From NCBI GenBank assembly GCA_025361565.1, contig JANYKN010000116.1, positions 186,001 through 250,000 on the forward strand: DNA of 64,000 bases, given 5' to 3'. The first letter of the stretch is position 1. Each line of letters opens with the position of its first letter. The position numbers and the translations under genes are program-made. Below, one piece after another: positions 44,212-53,178 of this stretch. The notes below the pieces were generated by a model. That model made no database searches. It worked only from the letters and a program-made list of their open reading frames with translations, and had not been told where the DNA came from. This DNA is from Bacteroidota bacterium (GTDB lineage: Bacteria > Bacteroidota > Bacteroidia > Bacteroidales > NBLH01).

Positions 44212-45339
44212 TTATTTTACAATTGATTTTAAATCATGAACAATAATTTCAGCAGTCCTTTTTGATGCTCCAATTTCGCCTAACTTATCTTTTAATAATT
44301 TATAATTATCAAGCATTTGATTTCTATAAATTTTATCGTTTAACAATCTGTCAAGTTCAATTTTAATTAATTGTTCCAGATTATTTTGAAGCAACTCCTT
44401 TACTATCTCCTTGTCCATTATGATATTTACAAGTGAAAAGAATTTTACTTTGATAAAATATTTTCCAATATCATACTGAAATTGAATCATTTTATAAACA
44501 ACAATCTGGGGGATATTAAACAATGCAGCTTCAAGCGTTGCTGTGCCTGAAGTTACAATTGCTGTATGCGCATGTTTAAGTAAATCATAAGTTTGGTTAA
44601 ATACCACTTTCACAGGCAAATTGCCAATGATCGGTTGGTAAATTTCCATATTAAATGATGGAGCTCCTGCAAGCACAAATTGATAATCGGGATATTGATT
44701 GACCATTTTAAGCATTTCTGGCAAAATGATACTAATCTCTTGTTTTCTGCTGCCCGCAAGTAATGCAATTATTGGTTTCTCGTTTAGTTTGTTATTTAAA
44801 ATAAAGTCCGAACTATTTTGCAGTAGTAGTTTTTTCTTTTCTATTTCGTCAAGTAATGGATTTCCGACATATTCAACTGGATAATCATATGTTTTATAAA
44901 AATCTTTTTCAAAAGGAAAAATAACAAACATTTTATCAATATTTCTCTTTATTTTCCAAGCTCTTGATTTTTTCCATGCCCATATTTTTGGCGAAATATA
45001 ATAATAGGTCTTAATTTGATTTTCATGCGCAAATTTTGCAATGCGCAAATTAAAACCAGGGTAATCGACAAGAATAAGTATATCTGGCATAAATTCAAGC
45101 AGATCAAACTTGCAGATTTTAAAATTTTGCTTTATCGACCAAATATTTTGCAGAACTTCTATCATACCCATAAAAGCCAAATCCCTGTAATGTTTCACAA
45201 GGGTTCCACCTTCACTTTGCATTAAATCACCACCCCAGAATCTGAACTCTGCATTTGAATCAAGCAATTTTATTTCTTTCATCAAATTTGAAGTGTGCAA
45301 ATCTCCCGATGCCTCACCAGCAATTATATAGTATTTCAT
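44212..45339 (-). CDS. lpxB: Lipid-A-disaccharide synthase
   Basis: The 375-residue protein is a GT19 glycosyltransferase that joins UDP-2,3-diacylglucosamine and lipid X into the lipid A disaccharide at the inner membrane. Marks are YYIIAGEASGDLHTSNLM at the N-terminus, FRFWGGDLMQSEGG, LVDYPGFNLRIAKFA, YYISPKIWAWKKSRAWKI, YVGNPLLDE, LLAGSRKQEI and TSGTATLEAALFNIPQIVVYK. Its presence shows an outer membrane with lipid A. It lies downstream of surE and a small membrane gene with a 186-bp gap, and upstream of the SpoIID gene. Confidence 0.95.
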   Translation of the reverse strand: MKYYIIAGEASGDLHTSNLMKEIKLLDSNAEFRFWGGDLMQSEGGTLVKHYRDLAFMGMIEVLQNIWSIKQNFKICKFDLLEFMPDILILVDYPGFNLRIAKFAHENQIKTYYYISPKIWAWKKSRAWKIKRNIDKMFVIFPFEKDFYKTYDYPVEYVGNPLLDEIEKKKLLLQNSSDFILNNKLNEKPIIALLAGSRKQEISIILPEMLKMVNQYPDYQFVLAGAPSFNMEIYQPIIGNLPVKVVFNQTYDLLKHAHTAIVTSGTATLEAALFNIPQIVVYKMIQFQYDIGKYFIKVKFFSLVNIIMDKEIVKELLQNNLEQLIKIELDRLLNDKIYRNQMLDNYKLLKDKLGEIGASKRTAEIIVHDLKSIVK

Positions 45340-45525
45340 AGGAAAGTTTTAAGATTTATTTTGAAAAAGGACTGTTCTTATTGAATTTACCACAAAAAAA
45401 TATTAATATTTGATAGGGTTTTACACAAATCAACATCCAAATAATTAAACCAGCTCTAATAAAACATCATTTTTGCACTTTCAAAAAATCTTTATAATTA
45501 TTAATTGTACTTATATTCTTTCACA

Positions 45526-45828
45526 CTATGTAGCATATTTAAGAATAACAAAAAGAAGCAAATAAATCAGTGATGCAATACTAATACCTTCAGCTGCTCT
45601 AAGTTGAGATTTTAATCTGAAATAGAAATACAACAAAAAATTAGGTACAATTGCAAATCCTATTAATTTGTTATATAGGCCATACAAAAGAGCTTGCTTA
45701 AGAAATAGGCCAAGGTCTCCTGGTTGCAAATAAAAATAAAGTATAAAAATTGCTAAAATTGGAACGATCAGGCCAATGAAAAGTCCGACTTTTTCAGAAT
45801 TAATTTTATCTATTTTTTTAGTTTCCAT
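45526..45828 (-). CDS. Small membrane protein of unknown function
   Basis: The 100-residue protein has three probable membrane helices: about 14-32 (VGLFIGLIVPILAIFILYFY), 50-70 (YNKLIGFAIVPNFLLYFYFR) and 80-98 (GISIASLIYLLLFVILKYA). It has no motif I can assign. The gene starts only 7 bp after the surE stop, so it is very likely co-transcribed with surE. Small membrane proteins in this position next to lpxB occur in related genomes, but no role is known to me. Confidence 0.7.
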   Translation of the reverse strand: METKKIDKINSEKVGLFIGLIVPILAIFILYFYLQPGDLGLFLKQALLYGLYNKLIGFAIVPNFLLYFYFRLKSQLRAAEGISIASLIYLLLFVILKYAT

Positions 45829-45835
45829 AAATAAT

Positions 45836-46612
45836 TTAAAAATTCCATTTTTTTAATTCATTCAAAACATGGTAGGAGGTTAAATCTACTTCGATTGGAA
45901 CAATTGAAACATAATTATTAAAAAGTGCCCATTCATCAGTATCTTCAGCAAGAGGTTCCATGTTTGAAAATTGTCCGGTAAGCCAAAAATAATCTTGTTT
46001 TGATGGATTTGTACGCTGATCGAATTCCTCAATCCATTTTCCTTTTGTTTGTCTGCAAATTTTTATGCCTACAATTTCATTAAGGTCCAAATCAGGAATA
46101 TTCACGTTTAAACAAGTATGATCAGGTATCCCATTTTCAAACACTTTAGCAATTATAATTCTTACATAATGAGATGATGCAGTAAAATCGGCATCTGAAG
46201 AGTGATTAAGCAAAGAAAAACCAATAGAAGGAATTCCATGCATACTTCCCTCTCGCGCAGCTGCAACGGTTCCAGAATAAATTGCACTTACTGAGGCATT
46301 AGAACCATGGTTAATCCCTGAAATAATTAAATCGGGCTTTCGTTTAAGTACTTTATGAAGTGCCAGTTTTACACAATCAGCAGGAGTTCCGCTGCAACTA
46401 TATAACAAATGTCCATTATCGCTCTTATGCGATTTTAAAAATAATGGTATATTTAAACTCACGGAGTGAGACATTCCCGATTGGCCTTTTTCAGGAGCAA
46501 CCACAACCACTTCACCAAACTCTTTTGCAATTTCGGTTAAATACGAAATTCCTTTCGCCTGAAAACCATCATCATTGGTTACCAAAATCAGTTTTCTTGC
46601 ATCTTTTTCCAT
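45836..46612 (-). CDS. surE: 5'/3'-nucleotidase SurE
   Basis: The 258-residue cytoplasmic phosphatase hydrolyses nucleoside monophosphates. The metal site is given by LVTNDDGFQAKGI (D14, D15), SGMSHSVSLN, and GINHGSNASVSAIYSGTVAAAREG; all classical SurE motifs are intact. Length is normal. It heads the operon with the small membrane protein, lpxB and the SpoIID gene. A strong sigma-ABfr-type promoter lies directly upstream (46632-46662), leaving a short leader of about 13 nt. Confidence 0.95.
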   Translation of the reverse strand: MEKDARKLILVTNDDGFQAKGISYLTEIAKEFGEVVVVAPEKGQSGMSHSVSLNIPLFLKSHKSDNGHLLYSCSGTPADCVKLALHKVLKRKPDLIISGINHGSNASVSAIYSGTVAAAREGSMHGIPSIGFSLLNHSSDADFTASSHYVRIIIAKVFENGIPDHTCLNVNIPDLDLNEIVGIKICRQTKGKWIEEFDQRTNPSKQDYFWLTGQFSNMEPLAEDTDEWALFNNYVSIVPIEVDLTSYHVLNELKKWNF

Positions 46613-46631
46613 AATTCTACAATTTGTAGTG

Positions 46632-46662
46632 CAAAGATATCAAAGATAAACTGTTTCACAAT
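46632..46662 (-). promoter_or_regulatory. Sigma-ABfr-type promoter of surE operon
   Basis: On the minus strand ATTG (46662-46659) and TATCTTTG (46639-46632) are separated by 19 bp, a near-perfect TTTG-N19-TAnnTTTG promoter. A second TATCTTTG overlaps the spacer. Transcription would start near 46625, 13 nt before the surE ATG. Confidence 0.75.
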
Positions 46663-46733
46663 CTGAGTTTATTGTTTGGGATTGATAATATATTTTCAAA
46701 ATTCTTATTCAAATATTAAGAATATTCTTATAA

Positions 46734-47513
46734 TTATTTCACCATATCACCAAAACTTGCCCTTAATTTTACTGTAGTGAGTACTTTTTTTGTGTATAAT
46801 GGAAAATCTGCATTCATAATCCAGTTATAGTAACCGGGTTCTTTTTCAAAAACTGATTCTACAGTTTCACCTTTATGCTTGCCAAAATTGAATGTTTCTT
46901 TATTTTGCTCATTAAACAATACCATTCCTGCAAAATCAGCTGTATTCATTTGTGATGAAAATTTTGATATATGGCCAACATCATTTTTTAGGTCATCATA
47001 TTTTTCTATTTGCGCCTTTAAAACTTCATAAGTAGCTATAACATCTGCTGTGGCTGAATGTGCATTTTCATGTTCTTTGTTGCAATAAAAACGATATGCT
47101 GCTCCAAGTGTACGTGGTTCTTTTTTAAAGAATATTACCTGAACGTCAATTAATTTCCTTTTTTTAATATCAAAATCAATATCTGCTCTCAGGAATTCTT
47201 CAACCAACAATGGAACATCAAATTTATTTGAATTATAACCTGCTAAATCACAAATATCAATAAATTGATTTATTTCTTTTCCAAGTTCAGCAAAACTTGG
47301 TTTATCAGCTACATCTGCATCGTAAATTCCATGTATTTTTGAAGCTTTCTCCGGAATTGGAATGGTTGGGTTTACCCGCCATGATTTTATTATCTCAGTT
47401 CCGTCTGGCGCTACTTTTAGAATTGATATTTCTACTATTCTGTCTTTAGTTACGTTAATACCCGTAGTTTCAAGATCGAAAAATGCAATTGGTTTACTTA
47501 AGTTTAAGATCAT
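46734..47513 (-). CDS. DnaQ-like 3'-5' exonuclease
   Basis: I start at the ATG at 47513 (259 residues, MILNLSKPIAFFDLETTG), just before the first exonuclease motif; the frame runs 21 codons further without conserved sequence. Exo I is FFDLETTGINVTKDRIVEI, Exo II is DLAGYNSNKFDVPLL, and Exo III is AHSATADVIATYEVL, so the DEDDh set is complete. The C-terminus has a FGKHKGETVESVFEKEPGYYNWIM motif seen at the end of ExoX-like and DUF3820-like proteins. It is a stand-alone DNA or RNA proofreading or repair nuclease. It lies between surE and the PorE-like gene, same strand, with its own start region. Confidence 0.9.
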   Translation of the reverse strand: MILNLSKPIAFFDLETTGINVTKDRIVEISILKVAPDGTEIIKSWRVNPTIPIPEKASKIHGIYDADVADKPSFAELGKEINQFIDICDLAGYNSNKFDVPLLVEEFLRADIDFDIKKRKLIDVQVIFFKKEPRTLGAAYRFYCNKEHENAHSATADVIATYEVLKAQIEKYDDLKNDVGHISKFSSQMNTADFAGMVLFNEQNKETFNFGKHKGETVESVFEKEPGYYNWIMNADFPLYTKKVLTTVKLRASFGDMVK

Positions 47514-47638
47514 TTCAGAACATTTAAGAAGAAATTTTAAATCAGAATAAATAGAAACAAGCTGCAAAAGTAGCATTTAATCAATGCGAGAGAAATAATA
47601 ATGCAGATTATTTATAAGGCTAAAAAGAAAAACAAACT

Positions 47639-49147
47639 TTAATTTGTATCTTTTCTATTTAGATAAATCTTTATCTCTTTTTGGGGATTCAAATAATAAT
47701 TCTCATCCAGGGTTATTTTTTTTCTAAACGGTTTGAAATTCTCTGAGTTTATTTCAAGAATATATTCACCTGGAGACAAGGCAAGTATAAATGAATTATT
47801 ACGTTTATCAAATGAATAAATCCCATAGGTTTCGTTCGATTTATATGCGGTAAGAGATAATTCTTGAAATTCACTAACAAATGGAGTTTTTTCATTGTTC
47901 TCATCAATAAAAACCTGTGCTTTAATAATTAGAAACTCAGGATCTTTATCTAAAAAAATCACTTTATAAATATCGAAATCACCCAATGAATTTCTGTCCA
48001 CAGTTGAAATATAGGCATATCGTTCATCTTGTGTGAAAGCAATGTTTTTGTTGTCGTATGCATTATTTATCGGATAACCAAAATTTACAGGAGCCGACCA
48101 GGTTTTTCCAATTGTATCATAAGTAGAATAGTAAACGTCATAACCTCCGATTGAGCCATGACCTTTTGACGCAAAATATAATTTCTTCCCATCTAAAGAA
48201 AGATTTGGATAATTGTCATCAGAAGAAGAATTGATAAGTTTTCCCATATTAATAGCTGGACCCCAAATACCTTCAGGAAGATTAAAACAATAATAAATAT
48301 CAAATCCACCAAATCCTCCAGGTCTGTCGCTGGCAAAGTACATAATTTGACCATCGGGCGAAATACAAGCTCCTTCTTCGCGATACTCGGAATTGACTTT
48401 GGTGCCTGGATTTTCTAATTCACGGAATAAGCCCTTACTTCTTTGACTTTGATTAATGTCTTCAAAACCGCTAACCTGATTGTAATGAACAAATAATTCG
48501 TTACCAGATGGTGATAATCCAGCTACAAATTCATCATTTACAGTATTTACCAAATTACCGGCAAGTTTTGATTGCTCCCATAAAGTAGATGGTGAGTTTT
48601 TTTTACTTACATAAATATCAAAATTATTATTTCTCTTAGAACTATATACTAATAAATTTTCCAGGGATGTTATATAAGGATTGATATCTGCATATTTACT
48701 ATTAATTTGTGGGCCTAAATCCATAAGAATAACATTGAGCGGACTTGCAGCAAGTCGTTTTGCATTCTCAAATTTTTCCAGTTCAATTTTGGCTTCCTTT
48801 TTTAACTTGATGTTTTTTTCTTTCTCCATGTATTCCATCAGTAATTTTACAGCTAAATCATATGATCCATTATAATAATAAGATTGAGAAAGCATATAAT
48901 ATACTTCAGGTTTAACCGATTTATCAGCATCAATAATATATTCGAGGTAGGGAATTGCTTTTCTTTGTTCGGTTTGGCTTTTCAGGAAATCCTCTGCCAA
49001 TCTATAGCAAGCATCAAGACTATAACCACGATTTTTAATAAACAATGCTTTTTTATCATCATCATTTTTAATATCCTGGGCACTAATATGGTTTGATGCT
49101 AAAATTAGAATAATAAAAATCCTTATAAATCTTTGCACTACCATCAT
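47639..49147 (-). CDS. TPR-PD40-CRD protein resembling PorE but without OmpA domain
   Basis: The 502-residue protein has a signal peptide (MMVVQRFIRIFIILILASN, cleaved near ISAQ). Residues about 35-135 form TPR helices (YYMLSQSYYYNGSYDLAVKLLMEYM). Residues about 150-400 are a PD40/TolB-like beta propeller (SPDGQIMYFASDRPGGFGGFDIYY, LSLDGKKLYFASKGHGSIGGYDVYY). Residues about 410-497 are a CarboxypepD_reg-like domain. This order equals that of PorE-type T9SS-associated lipoproteins, but the C-terminal peptidoglycan-binding OmpA domain is missing, and the signal has no lipobox Cys. A role in T9SS or gliding is possible. A TAGTTTTG element lies 28 bp upstream. Confidence 0.75.
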   Translation of the reverse strand: MMVVQRFIRIFIILILASNHISAQDIKNDDDKKALFIKNRGYSLDACYRLAEDFLKSQTEQRKAIPYLEYIIDADKSVKPEVYYMLSQSYYYNGSYDLAVKLLMEYMEKEKNIKLKKEAKIELEKFENAKRLAASPLNVILMDLGPQINSKYADINPYITSLENLLVYSSKRNNNFDIYVSKKNSPSTLWEQSKLAGNLVNTVNDEFVAGLSPSGNELFVHYNQVSGFEDINQSQRSKGLFRELENPGTKVNSEYREEGACISPDGQIMYFASDRPGGFGGFDIYYCFNLPEGIWGPAINMGKLINSSSDDNYPNLSLDGKKLYFASKGHGSIGGYDVYYSTYDTIGKTWSAPVNFGYPINNAYDNKNIAFTQDERYAYISTVDRNSLGDFDIYKVIFLDKDPEFLIIKAQVFIDENNEKTPFVSEFQELSLTAYKSNETYGIYSFDKRNNSFILALSPGEYILEINSENFKPFRKKITLDENYYLNPQKEIKIYLNRKDTN

Positions 49148-49174
49148 TAATCGTAAATTTTACAATACAGTTTT

Positions 49175-49182
49175 CAAAACTA
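49175..49182 (-). promoter_or_regulatory. Bacteroidota -7 element (TAGTTTTG)
   Basis: Exact TAnnTTTG match on the minus strand 28 bp before the PorE-like gene. The -33 element is not at standard spacing. Confidence 0.4.
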
Positions 49183-49312
49183 AATAGTTGCGACAAATTT
49201 ATAAAAAAAGATAAATAAAAAAAGTAAAGAATTTTTAATTAGATTCATCCATGTTATTGATTATGCACCATTAGACGATATGGATAAAATTGCTAATCAT
49301 GGAGATAATATA

Positions 49313-49340
49313 ATAAAAAAGGCCGGAATGACCGACCTTT
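49313..49340 (-). terminator. Rho-independent terminator of dnaN
   Basis: On the minus strand AAAGGTCGG pairs with CCGGCCTTT (plus strand 49318-49326 with 49332-49340, one G-U pair) and is followed by a T-rich tail. It lies 20 bp after the dnaN stop. Confidence 0.85.
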
Positions 49341-49359
49341 TCATCTATAAAATCAATTA

Positions 49360-50490
49360 TTAAGAGTTAATCATCATTGGCATTAATAACATAAGCTCAT
49401 CTTCGGTAGTGTTGTCTTTATCTAATGGAAGAATTAGTCCAGCCCTGCTAGGATCTGATAATTCGAAAACTACACTGCTTGAATTTATGTTTAGCAATAT
49501 TTCTGTGAGAAATACAGATTTAAAACCAATTTCCATTTCTTCGCCATCATACTGGCAATTTAATTTTTCGTAAGCTGAAATTGAAAAATCAATATCCTGA
49601 GCAGAAATAATCAATTGATTGGGTTCTAGCTTTATCTTAATTAAATTGCTGGCCTGGTTCGAAAAAACAGCTACACGCTTAATTGTATTTGCAATTGCCA
49701 ACCTGTCGGCTATAACTTTATATGGATTATTTGTTGGTATTACTGCATCATAAGTTGGATACTCGCCTTCGACTAAACGACAGATTAACTGATATCCGTT
49801 AATACTAAAAAATGCATTGTTTTTATCAGTTTGAAGGGTAATTTCAGTTTCATCGGAAGGAAGAATGTTCTTCAATAATGAAGCGGGTTTCTTTGGCAAA
49901 ATAAATTTGGCAGAACTTGCAAGTTTAACATCCAATCTGCGATAACGAACTAATTTATGCGAATCGGAGGCTACAAATGTGATACTTTCTGGAAGAATTT
50001 CAATAAAAATACCATTCATTACTGGCCTTAATTCATCGTCAGCAGTAGCAAATAGCGTTTTATTGATTCCAACAGAAAACATATTGGAACTTAATTTTAA
50101 GCTGGTGCTATTTTCTTCCTGTATTTCAGGTAATTGTGGAAAATCCTCACCATTCTGACCAACAATTGAAAACTTACCATTTTCACTTAGTATTTCAACC
50201 TTCAAGGTATCCATATCAATTTCAAAAGTTAAAGGTTGCTCAGGAAACTCTCTTAACATGGTGGTTAGCCTGCGGGCTTCAAGCGCAATAATTCCTTCAC
50301 CTTCAGCATTGTCAAGTTCAATCCTGGTAATCATAGTGGTTTCCAAATCGGTAGCTGTAATCACAAGCTCCGAGTTCTGAAGGTTAAATAAGAAATTATC
50401 TAAAATGGGCAAAGTATGCTTGCTGCTAATCACTTTATTTATAGAAGCTAAATGACCTAACAACTCTGTACTTGAAATAACAAATTTCAT
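49360..50490 (-). CDS. dnaN: DNA polymerase III beta subunit (sliding clamp)
   Basis: The 376-residue protein forms the ring clamp that tethers the replicative polymerase. All three clamp domains are present: MKFVISSTELLGHLASINKVI at the start, the second domain around LFATADDELRPVMNGIFIEI with FVASDSHKLVRYRR, and the third ending with LMPMMIN. Length is standard. It sits downstream of the gldF-gldG-DUF4340-C45 series on the same strand with 170 bp in between. No dnaA or recF is nearby, and no origin-like DnaA box cluster was noticed. Confidence 0.96.
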   Translation of the reverse strand: MKFVISSTELLGHLASINKVISSKHTLPILDNFLFNLQNSELVITATDLETTMITRIELDNAEGEGIIALEARRLTTMLREFPEQPLTFEIDMDTLKVEILSENGKFSIVGQNGEDFPQLPEIQEENSTSLKLSSNMFSVGINKTLFATADDELRPVMNGIFIEILPESITFVASDSHKLVRYRRLDVKLASSAKFILPKKPASLLKNILPSDETEITLQTDKNNAFFSINGYQLICRLVEGEYPTYDAVIPTNNPYKVIADRLAIANTIKRVAVFSNQASNLIKIKLEPNQLIISAQDIDFSISAYEKLNCQYDGEEMEIGFKSVFLTEILLNINSSSVVFELSDPSRAGLILPLDKDNTTEDELMLLMPMMINS

Positions 50491-50660
50491 CGACTTTTAA
50501 TTTAGTTATTGTGTGATTAATATCAATTATGAATGTGCAAAATAAATAAATTTTAGGTTCTTTTTGAATATCCTTTTCATTTTTTTATTTGCATTTTGAT
50601 AAATTATCGCTACATCTGGCTGCACGGAATAAAAAAACTTATCAACAATGATAAAATTAT

Positions 50661-51998
50661 TTACTTCTTAATTGTAATTGGACTGAAAAAATCTTTTAAA
50701 TTATAAGTTTCGGGTTGGAAATTGAATGCGCCTTTGCCATCTTTCCATACTGATAATTTTAAAATTGACAATTCAGGTATTATCTGAATCATTTGAAGGT
50801 TAACATCTTTGAGACAAGAAGAAGTAGCCATAATATCCCATGATTTAGCTGGATCGAGTTGTGTTTTATTATCAAAAGAACGTATTGTATTATCATATCT
50901 TGTACAATAACGATGTTCATTATTCCGCGAAATAGGATAGTTTGCGGCATAAAGAATATCTCCTTCAATTTTATCGTCAAAATCTGAATTTCTGAATGTA
51001 AAATAGGGTTTGTCAGGACCAAGTTCTGCCACCATTGCTATTAAACTGTCAGCTCCAGCAGTAGACGGAGCCATTGCGGTTAAAATATATCCACTGGCAT
51101 AACCATCTTTATTTTTTAAAATAACTGATTTTAGATCGTTTACATCATTTTTTCCGCTTCCATCAAAGTCTTTTTGCTCTAGCGCTTTTCTGATTGAAAA
51201 CCAAACAGGCTCATATTTTGAGAATTTCTTTACATCAAACTTATCGTACATTACATGTTGAAAAACTGATAATCCGCTTTTATTAGTTCCGGATAAAGCA
51301 CCTATGTTACCAATGTACCCAATTGTCAACCAAGGTTGTTCATCCTTTTCGGAAGGAATACTAATTAAAATAAGGTTATTATTGATTAGTTTGCTAGCTG
51401 CAGTCCAGTCAAGATTACGTGTGATAATTGATTTTCCTTTTAATTCTGTGTTCTGTGTTGCACTGCCCCAAGCCATTAAACTTGAACAACCATTTGATAA
51501 TTCATTACTTTTTGTCAGTGCCTGCAAATCCAGAAAAGAGTTTGCAATAATAATATCAATATAGCTGAAATTGTCAACATTTACGCCAGCAGAATCCATG
51601 CCATCAACAATTCCTTTACACTCTTCAATATATTTAGCATCTATCTTTAAGAATTGATTGGAAGCGACTATTTTTTTTGCTGTAGCAAGATTTTGCTTCA
51701 TTGCTTTTCCAACATAACCATCGTAAACCATTTTTATTTTGTCACCCAGGATATAACCATATGCAAAACCTCTTTCCTTATGAGTTCCCCAAACCTTTAA
51801 AATAGTAGTATAATCATTTTTTGAAATAATTTCTCCATTTACATTTAATATGTGCTTAGGTTTTTCAATCGTTGTAATTTCATCTTCAATATCATTTTGA
51901 ATTTCTTTTTCTTCCTGGCTGAGAAAGTATGGTTTGGCTGAAAGAACCAAAAGCGCTACTGAAGCAATTATAATAGTTAAAATAATGATTTTTTTCAT
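50661..51998 (-). CDS. C45-type Ntn-hydrolase (acyltransferase/amidase-like)
   Basis: The 445-residue protein has an N-terminal hydrophobic leader (KKIIILTIIIASVALLVLSA) and an about 25-residue acidic linker. The mature fold is that of the peptidase C45/acyl-CoA:6-aminopenicillanate acyltransferase and phospholipase-B-like group: GTHKERGFAYGYILGDKI near residues 71-88 and the probable nucleophile Cys171 in NGCSSLMAWGSAT, followed by SIITRNLDWTAAS. Autocleavage before Cys171 is expected by analogy. The leader suggests membrane anchoring with the enzyme facing the periplasm. Substrate unknown. It lies between DUF4340 and dnaN on the same strand. Confidence 0.8.
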   Translation of the reverse strand: MKKIIILTIIIASVALLVLSAKPYFLSQEEKEIQNDIEDEITTIEKPKHILNVNGEIISKNDYTTILKVWGTHKERGFAYGYILGDKIKMVYDGYVGKAMKQNLATAKKIVASNQFLKIDAKYIEECKGIVDGMDSAGVNVDNFSYIDIIIANSFLDLQALTKSNELSNGCSSLMAWGSATQNTELKGKSIITRNLDWTAASKLINNNLILISIPSEKDEQPWLTIGYIGNIGALSGTNKSGLSVFQHVMYDKFDVKKFSKYEPVWFSIRKALEQKDFDGSGKNDVNDLKSVILKNKDGYASGYILTAMAPSTAGADSLIAMVAELGPDKPYFTFRNSDFDDKIEGDILYAANYPISRNNEHRYCTRYDNTIRSFDNKTQLDPAKSWDIMATSSCLKDVNLQMIQIIPELSILKLSVWKDGKGAFNFQPETYNLKDFFSPITIKK

Positions 51999-52169
51999 TC
52001 TCTAATGTTTAAAATTTTCCTAATCAATTAAAAAACTACAATTGAGTATTAGTTATACAAAATTAGCAAATCTAGTTATCAATTAATTTTAGTTTGATTA
52101 ACGCTACTTTTTCTTGGTTTAGTGTAAAATGCTTGGTGGTAATTAGCTTCAAAAGCTTTTAAGCAGTAT

Positions 52170-53147
52170 TTATTTTTCAGAAATACTGTTCTTGAAATAG
52201 TCTATTTCTTTTATTATTGGGTCAACTGCGAAATAATTAATCACAACTATGGGTTGCCGGTTATTTATAATTCCGTACGCTTTATTCAAATCATATTGAT
52301 TTTGTTGATTTTGAATTGCTATTGGCAGTAATTTCAATTCAGATTCTTGGCCATTGCTACTTTTGACTTTTATCATATAATTAGCTGATTGCTTAATTAC
52401 AGAATCGGCTTTTTGCGAGGAAAGTCCATCTGCAACAGACTCAAAATCAATATTTTTAAAATAACTGATATAGCGCGAAACTTTTTCTTTATCAAATTGA
52501 TATGGCTGATGATTTTGATCGAAAAGATGATAATCTTCACCTTGAATATCTATTTGAAACGAATTGGCAGGTTTTCTAAAATCAAAAAAAATAATGGAGC
52601 TTATTTCAGTTGGCTCAAATTGAAAAATTCTTTTATTCCGCCAAAAAACAGGATCAGCCTCAACAAATTTTCGGATATCAGATGTTAAACCAGGTGCAGA
52701 TACATATATTGGAAGTTCTTCATCTGTCATTAATAGAGTACTTTTTTTATTTTCGTCATAGTTTCCAATATAATAAATTGCCAGCAGGTTTTTATTTTCA
52801 TAAAAGCTAATTGCAATTCCAGTTTGTTTCAAATGATTCACTATGCTATCATGTTCAATTTCAGGCAATAGAGTGCCAATTTCAAGATTCATGAAAATGC
52901 GAAACAATCTTTTAATTGCAACTTCATTGGCATTGTACACTTTATCAACCAACCATTTATTAGCCACTTTGCTGATTTTTACTACATTATTGGCTTGAGT
53001 AATGCTAATTTCCGAAATCTGGTCTGTATCCCGAAGATCAATTTCCATTTTTTCGTCATAGGTAGTATGATTTCGGAAAAAACCAAAGTAAATACTTAGC
53101 AATGCCATTAAGAATATGGCAACCAAAAGAAATGGTTTTTGTTTCAC
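52170..53147 (-). CDS. DUF4340-domain protein
   Basis: The 325-residue protein has an N-terminal membrane helix (PFLLVAIFLMALLSIYFGFF) and a periplasmic DUF4340 domain with repeated beta-rich units (ISEISITQANNVVKISKVANKWLVDK, then SSIIFFDFRKPANSFQID). DUF4340 proteins commonly follow gldG-like genes for ABC-type auxiliary transport proteins, and here the gene starts 31 bp after gldG on the same strand. The start codon is GTG (53147). It probably forms part of the GldFG transporter or its regulation, which is inferred from context. Confidence 0.85.
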   Translation of the reverse strand: MKQKPFLLVAIFLMALLSIYFGFFRNHTTYDEKMEIDLRDTDQISEISITQANNVVKISKVANKWLVDKVYNANEVAIKRLFRIFMNLEIGTLLPEIEHDSIVNHLKQTGIAISFYENKNLLAIYYIGNYDENKKSTLLMTDEELPIYVSAPGLTSDIRKFVEADPVFWRNKRIFQFEPTEISSIIFFDFRKPANSFQIDIQGEDYHLFDQNHQPYQFDKEKVSRYISYFKNIDFESVADGLSSQKADSVIKQSANYMIKVKSSNGQESELKLLPIAIQNQQNQYDLNKAYGIINNRQPIVVINYFAVDPIIKEIDYFKNSISEK

Positions 53148-53178
53148 TCGTCTATTTTTTTATAGAAATGTTAATGGG

